DNA of 64,000 bases from the NCBI RefSeq assembly GCF_028993635.1, contig NZ_CP118631.1, positions 372,001 to 436,000 on the forward strand, read 5' to 3'. Made by a program: the position numbers and the translations under genes. Positions 37,815 to 46,699 of the stretch are shown in pieces (position 1 is the stretch's first letter; the number at the start of each line of letters is the position of its first letter). The notes below the pieces were generated by a model. It was given only the letters and a program-made list of their open reading frames with translations. It was not told the DNA's origin and made no database searches. The DNA is from Mucilaginibacter sp. SJ. GTDB lineage: Bacteria; Bacteroidota; Bacteroidia; Sphingobacteriales; Sphingobacteriaceae.

Positions 37815-38488
37815 TTAATGAAAGGTTATATTATCCTGTTTGATTGCTTCAATATGATTAAGTAAAGCTTTTTCTTTTACGGGGGCGCCTTCCTCTTCTA
37901 TGGCGGATACATGGACAATTTCCAGGTGAAAGTGTAACTGTTTTTGTAAGCCGGTTAAGTAATTGATTGCATTGATATCGGCCAGTTCGAAAGCCGTGGC
38001 TAACGTTACTTTTTTAAGCCGGGCTAAATCCGCTTTTGGCGGGATGATCAATACGGGGCAGGACGAATGATCTATCACCTGCATTGTATCTCTGCCGAAG
38101 ATCAAGTGGCCTAAAGAGCTATCTGTACTGCTGCCGATTACAACAAGGTCAACGTTATTCTCCTGAATAACCGCCGCTGTATTTCTGCCAAGTGAACCTT
38201 CACCAATTGATAATCAATTTTAGGTTCAATGCCTTCTGTAGTTAGGTCTGCAATAATATGCTTTAGTTGAATAGCCAATTGGCCCAGCTGTGCCGCGCTT
38301 TCGTCTTTACGAAAAACGAACTCTTCTACCACCCAGGGCCCACCGGCATATGTAGGAAGTATAGGGTGGTCATAATAAGTGTTGTAAAGCAATATATCTG
38401 CATTTAAATTCCTCAGAGCTTTCGCGGCGGTTTTTGCGGCGTGGTTTGCATTTATTGAAAAGTCAGTGAGCATTAGAATCGTCTTCAT
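37815..38488 (-). pseudogene. Universal stress protein (UspA type), split by a frameshift
   Basis: The 5' part starts MKTILMLTDFSINANHAAKT and reads well to IDYQL. It then changes frame at a GG in the coding strand (about 38203-38204), runs into nonsense and stops at about 38138. In the neighbouring frame the expected sequence continues without a break: EGSLGRNTAAVIQENNVDLV, GSSTDSSLGHLIFGRDTMQ, then SCPVLIIPPK and a second USP-like half. Adding one base restores a protein of about 224 residues. Because the rest is intact, the mutation is recent or a sequencing error in a short G run. A perfect FNR-type palindrome lies 43 nt upstream of the start. Confidence 0.8.
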
Positions 38489-38530
38489 GGTGTAATTCTT
38501 TAGACTGTAAAGCTATCCGTTCATTATTCT

Positions 38531-38558
38531 CCAATAAATGATTAAGATCATTTATTGG
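38531..38558. promoter_or_regulatory. 28-bp FNR-type palindrome between divergent genes
   Basis: Perfect 12-bp arms CCAATAAATGAT/ATCATTTATTGG around TAAG, containing TGAT-TAAG-ATCA. It lies 43 nt from the USP gene (minus) and 55 nt from the ATG at 38613 (plus). It is the strongest of the four boxes. Confidence 0.78.
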
Positions 38559-38612
38559 CTTGATTACTATTATCTAAACAGTGCTATTAGTTGATCACTT
38601 TTGATAAAAGTC

Positions 38613-38789
38613 ATGAACCAGACACACATCCACCTGCTGATCACCCACCTGCCTATCGTTGGCACGGCTTTGGGTGCATTTGTCCTGATCCATGGGATAT
38701 GGAAAAACCGTAAGATTAGTAGCTTTCATACCTACCTGGCCAAATTTGTTGCGGTTTTTCAGGGTGTATTCCTTATACTCTTTTATTGA
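38613..38789 (+). pseudogene. Truncated small membrane protein (N-terminal fragment)
   Basis: From the ATG at 38613 the frame reads MNQTHIHLLITHLPIVGTAL and one transmembrane helix to HGIWKNRKI. That is the start of a membrane protein family of about 150 residues that I recall from Bacteroidota stress loci. After about 36 residues the familiar sequence ends, and the frame stops at 38789. The following 160 bp carry no continuation in any frame that I recognise. It lies downstream of the 28-bp FNR-type palindrome. Confidence 0.45.
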
Positions 38790-38954
38790 TTACCCCGGCG
38801 TTTACATACTGTTTTACTTTGTGCCAGCTTTAACCATCCTTGATTTGTTAGAAGAAATCGTACGTACTTATTATTCCGAAATGGGAAACCGATATAAAAG
38901 GCTTATATTGGGTAATAAATAAAAGTGCGCTCCCAAAAGTGTAAAACTGCTCCC

Positions 38955-40025
38955 ATGGTAAAAGAAATTCCGTTAACCGTGAAACGGGCCATAGAACTAA
39001 TTGGCCTGTTTGTTTTAGGAACCATCATCATAGCTGGAAATACGATCATTATGCCTTTGTTGATGGCGTTCTTCTTCAGCCTGGTACTTTTACCCGTGTT
39101 TCGTTTTTTCAGGAAGCTAAAAGTACCGGAGGTTATTGCGGTTTTTTTGCCAATATTGTTATTAACCGTCATTGTGGCGCTGATCATCTGGTTGTTCTCC
39201 AGTCAGATAGGTGCTTTGGTAGATGATTTTCCGCAGATTCAACGTACCGTGGCCAAACACCTGGATGACCTAAGTATCTGGATTAGCAATTCATTTGGAT
39301 ATTCCCCGGCAGAGCAAGTGAAATTCATTAATGTGCAAAGCAAAAAGTTATTCAGTTCTTTAGGCGGAGTTTTAAACGGCGCGGCTGGATCTTTGTCTGG
39401 CATGGTTATATTTATTGGATTATTGCCGATCTATATATACCTGATCATTCTATACAGGAATCTTTTTTTAAGATTTCTGCTGATGTGGTTTAAAAAAGAG
39501 GAGTATCTGAATGTGGAGGAAGCTGTAAGGCAAACTGAAAAAATGGTTAAAAGCTATCTTGTAGGACTGCTGATACAGATTACCTATATCATTGTTCTTT
39601 TAGGTGGCATATTATGGTCTTTCAATATTCAGAATGCACTGCTCATTGGTATTATCTTCGCTTTTCTGAACCTGATCCCGTACCTGGGCGCCCTGATCGG
39701 CAATATTCTGGGGGTGCTGTTAACGCTGGCTTCGTCAGATAGTGTTGCAGATGTGCTGATTGTATTGGGAGCTATCACAGTGGTACAATTTCTGGATAAT
39801 AATATCTTAATGCCTCGTATCGTAGGGTCGCAGGTGAAAATTAATCCGCTTGTTTCCATTGTTGGCATTATCGTTGGCGGGAGCATGGCGGGGCTTTCGG
39901 GCATGTTCCTGGCGATGCCGGTGTTATCTATGCTAAAAATAGTGTTTGACCGTAGCGAAAATTATAAGCAATGGGGTGTGTTACTGGGTGATGAGCGGCC
40001 TGTAAAGAGCCAGATGCAGGTTTAA
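38955..40025 (+). CDS. AI-2E family (PerM/YdbI-type) transporter
   Basis: 356 residues from the ATG at 38955; an upstream GTG at 38925 would add ten polar residues. About eight hydrophobic segments. Family landmarks: GNTIIMPLLMAFFFSLVLLPV, a soluble mid-part (DFPQIQRTVAKHLDDL), then FAFLNLIPYLGALIGNILGV and FLDNNILMPRIVGSQVKINPL. Members are trimeric inner-membrane exporters; a few export autoinducer-2 or act as Na+/H+ antiporters, most are uncharacterised. It stands alone within the stress island. Confidence 0.9.
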   Translation: MVKEIPLTVKRAIELIGLFVLGTIIIAGNTIIMPLLMAFFFSLVLLPVFRFFRKLKVPEVIAVFLPILLLTVIVALIIWLFSSQIGALVDDFPQIQRTVAKHLDDLSIWISNSFGYSPAEQVKFINVQSKKLFSSLGGVLNGAAGSLSGMVIFIGLLPIYIYLIILYRNLFLRFLLMWFKKEEYLNVEEAVRQTEKMVKSYLVGLLIQITYIIVLLGGILWSFNIQNALLIGIIFAFLNLIPYLGALIGNILGVLLTLASSDSVADVLIVLGAITVVQFLDNNILMPRIVGSQVKINPLVSIVGIIVGGSMAGLSGMFLAMPVLSMLKIVFDRSENYKQWGVLLGDERPVKSQMQV

Positions 40026-40220
40026 CTCCTCCGGTTGTGTATTTTCTGGAAAGCTTTGTAGCCCTGAAAAACAACTAATGGCAACAGGCTGGCTGTTGTA
40101 GCGGTTAGCCACAACTTAGAATAATACTAAACCCAGGCAGCGTGTAGCAAAAACAATTAACGTTAGTCCACTACAGGTCAAAATGGCAATCCATATATCA
40201 AGGAGCGGACCTTGGCAAAA

Positions 40221-41063
40221 TTATTTGCCATCCTTTTTTTTAAAGGTGAGTAAAGGAACCTTTCCATAAAAGGAATATTCTGTGGCATTGGAAGGGAAAA
40301 ATAGCTTTTCGAGCATAGACCTGGACTGATGGGTGAATAAGACCAAAAGGGACGGTTTGCTGATCTTAACAGCATGATCTATATCTTCCAGTAAATTATT
40401 GTTGACGTCTCTTTGCAGGTTTAGAAGGCTAATTTTATAACTATTTTTTTTCTGTAAGGTGGCTTCAGCCAACTCTTTGTCAAAAGCGAATTCATTAGGA
40501 TAGGAGATATGTACCATCTCGACACTGGCACCAATTGGCCCGGCAAAATCGACAACCTCTTTTAATTCGTTTTCATAATCGGTCATATCCGAGGCATACA
40601 GGACGTGTTTCAATTCTTTTAAGTGATATCCGCTTGGTATGCATATTACAGGTACAGTCGAACAACTGATCAATTTTGCGGTATGCGTACCGAATATTTT
40701 TGCAATAGTGCCCGCGCCACGGGTACTGATGCAGATATAAGAACAACTGTTCCTGCTGGCATAATCCGTGATGCCAGCAACTACATCGATATTGGATACT
40801 AAAACTAATTCGTAGTTAATTTCGCGTTCATCGATATCACGATAGATGCCTGCAATAAATGATGATAATTCGTCTGTAGTTTTTTTTCTGAATTCATTTG
40901 TATACGCCGCAAAAGCGTGGTCTGTCCATTTGAAGGGTTTTAAAAGATGGTATACATGAAGGATGGTTAATTCCGCCTTACGCCGGCTGGCCAGTTTAAT
41001 CGCAAAACGGATAGCCGCTTTGGAATTAACGGATTGATCTGTTGTAACTAATATCTTTTCCAT
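40221..41063 (-). CDS. Universal stress protein, two tandem UspA domains
   Basis: 280 residues. The first UspA domain (1-145) starts MEKILVTTDQSVNSKAAIRF and has a nucleotide-binding-like tail RGAGTIAKIFGTHT. The second (about 150-275) starts KHVLYASDMTDYENEL and is more diverged. Usp proteins support survival of starvation, hypoxia or redox stress. It lies 59 nt downstream of the zinc alcohol dehydrogenase on the same strand, so both may be expressed from the FNR-type box at 42246. Confidence 0.9.
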   Translation of the reverse strand: MEKILVTTDQSVNSKAAIRFAIKLASRRKAELTILHVYHLLKPFKWTDHAFAAYTNEFRKKTTDELSSFIAGIYRDIDEREINYELVLVSNIDVVAGITDYASRNSCSYICISTRGAGTIAKIFGTHTAKLISCSTVPVICIPSGYHLKELKHVLYASDMTDYENELKEVVDFAGPIGASVEMVHISYPNEFAFDKELAEATLQKKNSYKISLLNLQRDVNNNLLEDIDHAVKISKPSLLVLFTHQSRSMLEKLFFPSNATEYSFYGKVPLLTFKKKDGK

Positions 41064-41122
41064 AATTATTCGAGGTTTAACGGTTGTGATGTTGTTTTAT
41101 TCGGCACGTATGTACATCTTGT

Positions 41123-42160
41123 TTAAGAACTTAAAATAACTTTCAGCGCTTTCTCCTCGGCTGCGTTGCCAAATGTATCGTATGCTTCCACCACCTGGTC
41201 TAATCTGAAACGATGTGTGATTAGTTTGGCGGGCGCTATTTTCCTGGATTGTATCGTTTTTAACAACATTGGGGAAGTCACTGTGTCTACGAGCCTGGTC
41301 GTGATAGTAATGTTTTTCGACCATAGGTCTTCCAGGTGTAAGCACACACTTTTTCCATGAACGCCAATATTGGCGATACGGCCGCCGGGGGCGATAATCG
41401 CCTCACATAGCTCGAATGTCTCGGGAATACCGACAGCTTCTACTGCCACATCAACACCGGTTTGGTTGGTGAGTTTCATTACCGCTTCAATTGTATTTTC
41501 ATTGCGGCTATTAATAGTCTGTGTTGCGCCGAATTTCCTGGCTACATCGAGCCGGTTAACATCCTGATCGATCATGATAATTTCCGCAGGTGTATAAAAT
41601 TGCGCGGTAAGTAAAGTGGCAATCCCGATTGGACCGGCACCTATTATGGCTATGGTATCTCCGGGTTGTACCTTGCCGTTCAATACGCCGCATTCAAAGC
41701 CTGTAGGTAGTATATCACTTAACATCACCAATGCTTCTTCGTCAGAACCGCTGGGTACCAGAAAAAGGCTGTTATCGGCGTGGGGGATACGAACATATTC
41801 TGCCTGCGTACCATCAATCAGGTGTCCTAATAACCAACCACCATCTGTACAGTGAGAATACATGCCCTTTTTACAGTAGGTACATTTACCGCAAGACGTG
41901 ATACAGGATATAATCACGTGGTCACCCGGCTTAAAATTACTGACAGTGGTTCCCACTTCTTCGATCACACCCACGCCTTCATGCCCGATGATCCTGCCAT
42001 CGGCAACTTCAGGAACATCTCCTTTCATAATGTGCAGATCTGTACCGCAAATCGCTGTTTTCAGGATTTTTACAATGGCATCGCTTGTTGACAGCAGTAC
42101 CGGTTTTGGCTTTTCTTCCCAGGATTTTTGGCCCGGGCCATGATAAACTAATGCTTTCAT
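41123..42160 (-). CDS. Zinc-dependent alcohol dehydrogenase (MDR family)
   Basis: 345 residues from the ATG at 42160 (MKALVYHGPG), the usual start of the family; an ATG 33 nt upstream would add eleven residues. Catalytic zinc site: AICGTDLH and GHEGVG with a downstream Glu. Structural zinc site: four Cys in CGKCTYCKKGMYSHC. NAD-binding Rossmann motif: IIGAGPIGIATLL. The sequence is of the type that oxidises or reduces simple alcohols and aldehydes with NAD(H). Association with a universal stress protein and an FNR-type site 86 nt upstream suggests a fermentative or low-oxygen role (inference). Confidence 0.92.
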   Translation of the reverse strand: MKALVYHGPGQKSWEEKPKPVLLSTSDAIVKILKTAICGTDLHIMKGDVPEVADGRIIGHEGVGVIEEVGTTVSNFKPGDHVIISCITSCGKCTYCKKGMYSHCTDGGWLLGHLIDGTQAEYVRIPHADNSLFLVPSGSDEEALVMLSDILPTGFECGVLNGKVQPGDTIAIIGAGPIGIATLLTAQFYTPAEIIMIDQDVNRLDVARKFGATQTINSRNENTIEAVMKLTNQTGVDVAVEAVGIPETFELCEAIIAPGGRIANIGVHGKSVCLHLEDLWSKNITITTRLVDTVTSPMLLKTIQSRKIAPAKLITHRFRLDQVVEAYDTFGNAAEEKALKVILSS

Positions 42161-42512
42161 ATCTTCTGCTTTAACGGGTTTTATGTTAAGCACAAAATTG
42201 CTGTTGTTTTATTTTTTTTATGATGTTGATCGTCAGATAAATAAATGATATATATCACTATTAAAGATGACGGATAATTGACGGGTCCTTTGCATATTAA
42301 ATATGTGAGCGGTATACCTGTAGTGGTATCGCACATCAAGGCCTTGAGCGATACTTCAGTGCCCGTACAGGTGAGCATTCCGGTGACTGTTTTTCCGTAT
42401 TGATTTATACATGGTTGAACCGTACCGGATGTTTACAATCAATTGAATAAATGACCGTCGTCACTAATTTAAGCTGCCGGGCATTGCAATTTTACATTAT
42501 AAAATTCATCTT
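42161..42512. promoter_or_regulatory. 352-bp divergent region with an FNR-type box
   Basis: Holds the promoters of the alcohol dehydrogenase (minus) and the transpeptidase-like gene (plus). The perfect box TGAT-ATAT-ATCA lies at 42246-42257. A 65-codon minus-strand frame at 42181-42378 overlaps the box and shows no recognisable feature. Confidence 0.5.
42246..42257. promoter_or_regulatory. FNR-type box upstream of the alcohol dehydrogenase
   Basis: TGATATATATCA, the same TGAT-N4-ATCA layout as the boxes at 31775, 35997 and 38531, 86 nt before the dehydrogenase ATG. Confidence 0.62.
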
Positions 42513-43877
42513 ATGAAAACAGTTGAAATAAGCGATGTCACCCTTAAAAATACAGTTATTGGGTTGTTTGTTTTGTGCATCTTTTTGTTGCCTGTGAAAG
42601 CCAGGTCAGAACACTATACATCCGGAAAAGCCAATGGTTATAATACAGTTGATACTTCGGTCACAGCTCAGATCGTCGGGCAATTAAATGATAATGCATT
42701 GAATAATGGCCTGTACTTTCCTGTTTCAACTAAGCGGTTTTATGAAAAACGAGATTTTGCTCCAGTATGGACAGTGGAACAAAAAGACCAAAATAAAACA
42801 TGGGCTGCCATGCTGCTGATTGATTGTGTGTTGCAATTTGGTTTAAGGCACGAAGATTACCATCCTAAAGAGTTGCAGTACGCTACATTGCATACCATAC
42901 TCGAACAAGCCGGTAAAGTAAGCAATAAGCAAAAGGCCCGGTTTGAGATATTCCTCACCGACGCTATGCTGGCTTTTATGAATAACCTGCATTTCGGCAA
43001 ACTTAACCCGTATTATCCGGCAGAGAAAATTGATAGGGCAGCCATTAACGGTTTTAACAGCGAAGAATTATTAACTAATGCGCTCAAACAACCGGCCTTT
43101 ATGGATGCAGTGGTAAAAGTGCAACCCGTAAACAAAGACTACGCAATATTTCAACATCAGTTACATTTGATTAAAGGGCTTTATGAAGGGGATTGTTATG
43201 AAACGCCGGAGGCCGATGTGAGGAAAATCGCCGTAAACATGGAGCGGCTACGTTGGGCTGATATGAACCATAGTACTTATATCCAGATCAATATCCCTAC
43301 TTACACATTGAAATTTGTACTGCCGGATACTACATATATTTTCAAGATAGTTGTAGGCGCTCCTGCTACACCGACACCTTTGATGGTAAGCACACTTACA
43401 GATTTTGCTACCGGAACAGGCACTGTAAATCCCAAAACTAACCAGAGAGACAAACTGATTCCGTATAATCTGTTTTTTAAACAAAAAACAGGCAATCAAA
43501 AAAATGGTAGTTATATCTATTTCATGCCCGGCAATAAGGCAGGTATAGAGTTGTTAGGTTTATCTGATAAGAATTTATTCACAAAGCAAAAAAGAGCGAT
43601 GAGTAACGGGGCGATAAGAATTGAGCGGGGAGAAGAACTTGCCAAGTTATTATTGACTACAGCCGGAAATAAAACAGATATACAATCCATGCACCGAGCC
43701 CTGATGGATCGGGAAATTAAAATTTTTCAACTTAAAAAGCCTGTACCAATCAGAATCACTTATATCACTACTGCCATTGTGGATGGCCAGATCGTAAAAT
43801 ATGAAGATATATATAACCTTGACAGCAAGGTCGAAAATCAGCTTTATGGCCTTAAACCCATCAGTAAAACAAAGTGA
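42513..43877 (+). CDS. L,D-transpeptidase-like protein lacking catalytic Cys and His
   Basis: 454 residues, exported (hydrophobic segment about 15-30 ending at VKARS). The layout is that of YcbB/LdtD-type enzymes: an N-terminal scaffold (STKRFYEKRDFAPVWT), a helical part, and a C-terminal YkuD domain (about 250-400; NMERLRWAD, VVGAPATPTPLM). In active enzymes the core motif is SHGCxRx; here it reads SNGAIRI, with Ala367 in place of the catalytic Cys and Asn in place of His. The upstream HDTP motif is also absent (GLSDKNLF). The frame is otherwise intact, so this is probably a binding or regulatory pseudoenzyme in the periplasm (inference). Confidence 0.82.
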   Translation: MKTVEISDVTLKNTVIGLFVLCIFLLPVKARSEHYTSGKANGYNTVDTSVTAQIVGQLNDNALNNGLYFPVSTKRFYEKRDFAPVWTVEQKDQNKTWAAMLLIDCVLQFGLRHEDYHPKELQYATLHTILEQAGKVSNKQKARFEIFLTDAMLAFMNNLHFGKLNPYYPAEKIDRAAINGFNSEELLTNALKQPAFMDAVVKVQPVNKDYAIFQHQLHLIKGLYEGDCYETPEADVRKIAVNMERLRWADMNHSTYIQINIPTYTLKFVLPDTTYIFKIVVGAPATPTPLMVSTLTDFATGTGTVNPKTNQRDKLIPYNLFFKQKTGNQKNGSYIYFMPGNKAGIELLGLSDKNLFTKQKRAMSNGAIRIERGEELAKLLLTTAGNKTDIQSMHRALMDREIKIFQLKKPVPIRITYITTAIVDGQIVKYEDIYNLDSKVENQLYGLKPISKTK

Positions 43878-43889
43878 GTGGTTTTAATT

Positions 43890-44412
43890 ATGAATTTGAA
43901 AAATTATGTTCTGTCAACTTGTAAGCCTATCGAAACCTATGGAATCGCTAATAAACCTGATTACCTTATCAATTTAACATGTAATAAAATTAAGGAATTT
44001 GAGGCCAATTGCTACTCGCAAACCGATACCGCCCGCTGGAACGATCTTGTTTTGAAAAATGGAATACCATCAGCATTGGGTCACTGAAAAGATATAAGGC
44101 TGATACAGCTATTACCGAAAAGATTAGCAGCAGGGATAAAGACCGCAAATATGAGCTCAATGGTACAACCGCCGCGCTTATTACAACTACGTAGCCGATA
44201 CCGTAAAACAGGTTTTGCTGCTCAAAAATAGAAACAGCAATTACAAAGCAGATCAGTTTACGCTGCACTATACCAAACCTGAAAACGGCACTATTATCCT
44301 TACTGGCGTTGATCATAACAAGGATTCTGTTTACGTACAGCTGGACAACATCAACAAAAAGTACCTGCTGCACGAAACTGCACAGGGCAGGAGTAAGGCA
44401 CTTAAATTTTAA
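43890..44412 (+). pseudogene. C-terminal remnant of a DoxX-type large membrane protein (first of two)
   Basis: Pieces of one domain in different frames: CYSQTDTARWNDLVL, then (after a shift in a T/A run near 44052) FEKWNTISIGSLKRYKADTA and DRKYELNGTT, then (second shift near 44180) YYNYVADTVKQVLLLKNRNS and a final GTIILTGVDHNKDSVYVQLD. Together they match the soluble tail of a Bacteroidota DoxX-like family with a repeat-like ILTGxxxxKDSVYVxLxxINKKYxL ending. The membrane part is missing. It begins 12 nt behind the transpeptidase-like gene. Confidence 0.65.
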
Positions 44413-44439
44413 GCAATAAACCTTTAAAAGATATTAATC

Positions 44440-45214
44440 ATGGCAACAACAGTAATAAACCCGGACACCGAACAGGCAGGCAATGTTGTACCCGAAAGCA
44501 AAACCCGGCATGCTGCCCCGTAGCTGATCCCGGCGCACAAAAGGAATGGACTGCCACACAGCGTGTGGCTTTCCGTGTCGCTTTCATCTTTTTCATTATC
44601 ATGTGCATCCCCACCACTGCTGAGTGGTGGAATAACCTGGTAACCATTAACTGGTTCCATTTGCATTACCGCGATTTGTATGATATAGCGCGGTTTTCGC
44701 CAAGTATTTACAAATTTCAAACCCCTGCTTATAACCTGTTAGGCTATATTGATTGGGTTGAAGCGCTTGTTATTGATTATGGGCGTGGTCGGTGGTAAGT
44801 GGGTATTTTATTACGATGCTGATACCGTTAACAAAGTGCTCTATTTACAGGATAAACTCCCCGAATGTACCAAACGCAAAGGCAGGCGTGGTAACCGCGG
44901 CGGCGATAAAGCCGGCGAAAATAAATTGGACAAAATCATTTATCCCTGCCGAAGCAAAGGCTAATATCCGCAATGAGGTAACAGCCATTGATAGGGCCGT
45001 ACAATCAACCCGCCGTGAGCGTGGAGTGCCCGAAGAGTTGAAAGATAAACGTAAACGCGCGCGCGCGGTGCTCAATTATGCGGCCGACGCAGATGGATCG
45101 CACATTGTGTTGACCGGTAAGGACGACAAGAAAAATGATGCGTATATTGTGCTTGACCGCGTAAACCGCCAATACGCGCTTACTGACAGTAAATTAGTAG
45201 CGGGCAAATACTAA
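44440..45214 (+). pseudogene. Eroded DoxX-type large membrane protein (second of two)
   Basis: The N-terminus MATTVINPDTEQAGNVVPES hits a TAG at 44518. In the next frame the gene continues QKEWTATQRVAFRVAFIFFI, with CIPTTAEWWNNLVTINWFHL and LYDIARFSPSIYKF, which is the start of the same DoxX-like family. After about 100 codons most of the membrane domain is deleted. The tail follows in two frames: WVFYYDADTVNKVLYLQDKL, then NYAADADGSHIVLTGKDDKK and AYIVLDRVNRQYALTD. The ending is homologous to that of the preceding pseudogene, so the two were tandem paralogues. At least three frame breaks are visible. Confidence 0.68.
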
Positions 45215-45225
45215 AACAAATACCT

Positions 45226-46671
45226 ATGAAACCGGAAAAACGTGATTATGATGCAGTGATAGTAGGCTCGGGGCCAAACGGCCTTGCAGCGGGCATATTA
45301 TTGCAGCAACACGGGCTTTCGGTTTTAGTACTGGAAGGCAAGGATAAAATAGGCGGCGGTTTACGCACCGAAGAGCTTACCCTGCCCGGTTTTAAGCATG
45401 ACGTTTGCTCAGCCATTCATCCGCTGGCCGCGGGATCACCGTTTTTTGAAACGCTGCCCCTGCATGAGCATGGTCTGGAATATATTTCCCCTGAAATTGC
45501 CGCGGCGCATCCCTTTGATAATGGGACTGCCGCAGTACTCAAAAAATCAATCATCGAAACCGCCGACTTGCTTGCCGAGGATAGGGATACCTACATTAAA
45601 TTGTTAGCACATTTAGTTAAGACCTGGCCCGGCTTAGCACCGGATGTATTGGGGCCGCTTACTTTTCCGAAACATCCGGTTGACCTCGCAGTTTTTGGAT
45701 TGGATGCGCTTACCTCATCAACCTATTTAGCCAAAAGGTTTAAAACTGAAGAAGCCAAAGGGCTTTTGGCAGGCATGGCTGCGCATAGCATACAACCTTT
45801 AACCAACCTTGCTACATCGGCCATTGCTTTGGTGCTTATGGCTAACGGGCATTTGAAAGGCTGGCCGGTACCTAAGGGTGGGTCTGTGAAGATAGCGGAT
45901 GCACTGGCATTGTATTTTATTTCGATAGGGGGAAAGATAGAAACCAATACCTACATCACCGCTTTTGATCAACTTCCATCGGCCAACGCTGTTTTGTTTG
46001 ATATTACGCCTAAACAATTGCTGCAAATTGCAGGGCATAAGTTTTCATCGCTATATAAGTGGCAACTGGAACGGTACCATTATGGGATGGGTGTTTTTAA
46101 GGTAGATTGGGCACTCGATGACGCTGTGCCATTTAAGGCTGAAGGCGCGAGGAAAGCCGGAACAGTGCATATCGGCGGTACGTTAAAGGAAATTGCCGCC
46201 GGTGAGCAACAAATCTGGGAGGGGCATCATCCCGAAAAGCCATTTGTTCTGTTGGCTCAACAAAGTCTTTTTGACAACAGCCGAGCCCCCGAAGGCAAGC
46301 ACACAGCCTGGGCTTATTGCCATGTACCTAACGGATCAAATAAAGACATGGCCGAGATCATCGAGAAACAGGTGGAGCGTTTTGCCCCCGGTTTTCGGGA
46401 GCGCATTATTGGCAGGCATACTTTTAATACCCGACAGTTGGAAAACTATAACCCCAATTATATTGGCGGAGATATTAATGGCGGGGTTATAGATATCGGT
46501 CAGCTTTTTACCAGGCCTGTTTTAAGACGTTCGCCTTACCGCACATCAGCAAAGGGTATTTATATCTGTTCGTCATCCACACCTCCGGGCGGCGGGGTAC
46601 ACGGCATGTGCGGCTATTATTCGGCCAAACGAGCATTAAAAGATGTTTTTAACATCAGCATAAAATCATAA
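45226..46671 (+). CDS. FAD-dependent oxidoreductase (phytoene desaturase/PYROXD2-like)
   Basis: 481 residues. N-terminal dinucleotide-binding motif VIVGSGPNGLAAGILLQQHG followed by EGKDKIGGGLRTEEL, both typical of the carotenoid-desaturase-like superfamily. The C-terminal FAD-binding end is ICSSSTPPGGGVHGMCGYYSA. There are no carotenoid genes nearby, so the substrate is open; the annotation should stay at family level. It starts 11 nt behind the eroded DoxX-like gene and is followed 28 nt later by the sulfate-exporter gene on the same strand. Confidence 0.87.
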   Translation: MKPEKRDYDAVIVGSGPNGLAAGILLQQHGLSVLVLEGKDKIGGGLRTEELTLPGFKHDVCSAIHPLAAGSPFFETLPLHEHGLEYISPEIAAAHPFDNGTAAVLKKSIIETADLLAEDRDTYIKLLAHLVKTWPGLAPDVLGPLTFPKHPVDLAVFGLDALTSSTYLAKRFKTEEAKGLLAGMAAHSIQPLTNLATSAIALVLMANGHLKGWPVPKGGSVKIADALALYFISIGGKIETNTYITAFDQLPSANAVLFDITPKQLLQIAGHKFSSLYKWQLERYHYGMGVFKVDWALDDAVPFKAEGARKAGTVHIGGTLKEIAAGEQQIWEGHHPEKPFVLLAQQSLFDNSRAPEGKHTAWAYCHVPNGSNKDMAEIIEKQVERFAPGFRERIIGRHTFNTRQLENYNPNYIGGDINGGVIDIGQLFTRPVLRRSPYRTSAKGIYICSSSTPPGGGVHGMCGYYSAKRALKDVFNISIKS

Positions 46672-46699
46672 CATATTATCACACTATAAAACTAAAACT

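Noticed and set aside
37815..38105. Separate short gene for the downstream half of the universal stress protein
   Set aside because: It lacks its own start context and continues the upstream half exactly after one frame change, so it is one broken gene.
42181..42378. 65-codon minus-strand frame between the dehydrogenase and the transpeptidase-like gene
   Set aside because: Overlaps the FNR-type box and promoter region and has no protein-like features.
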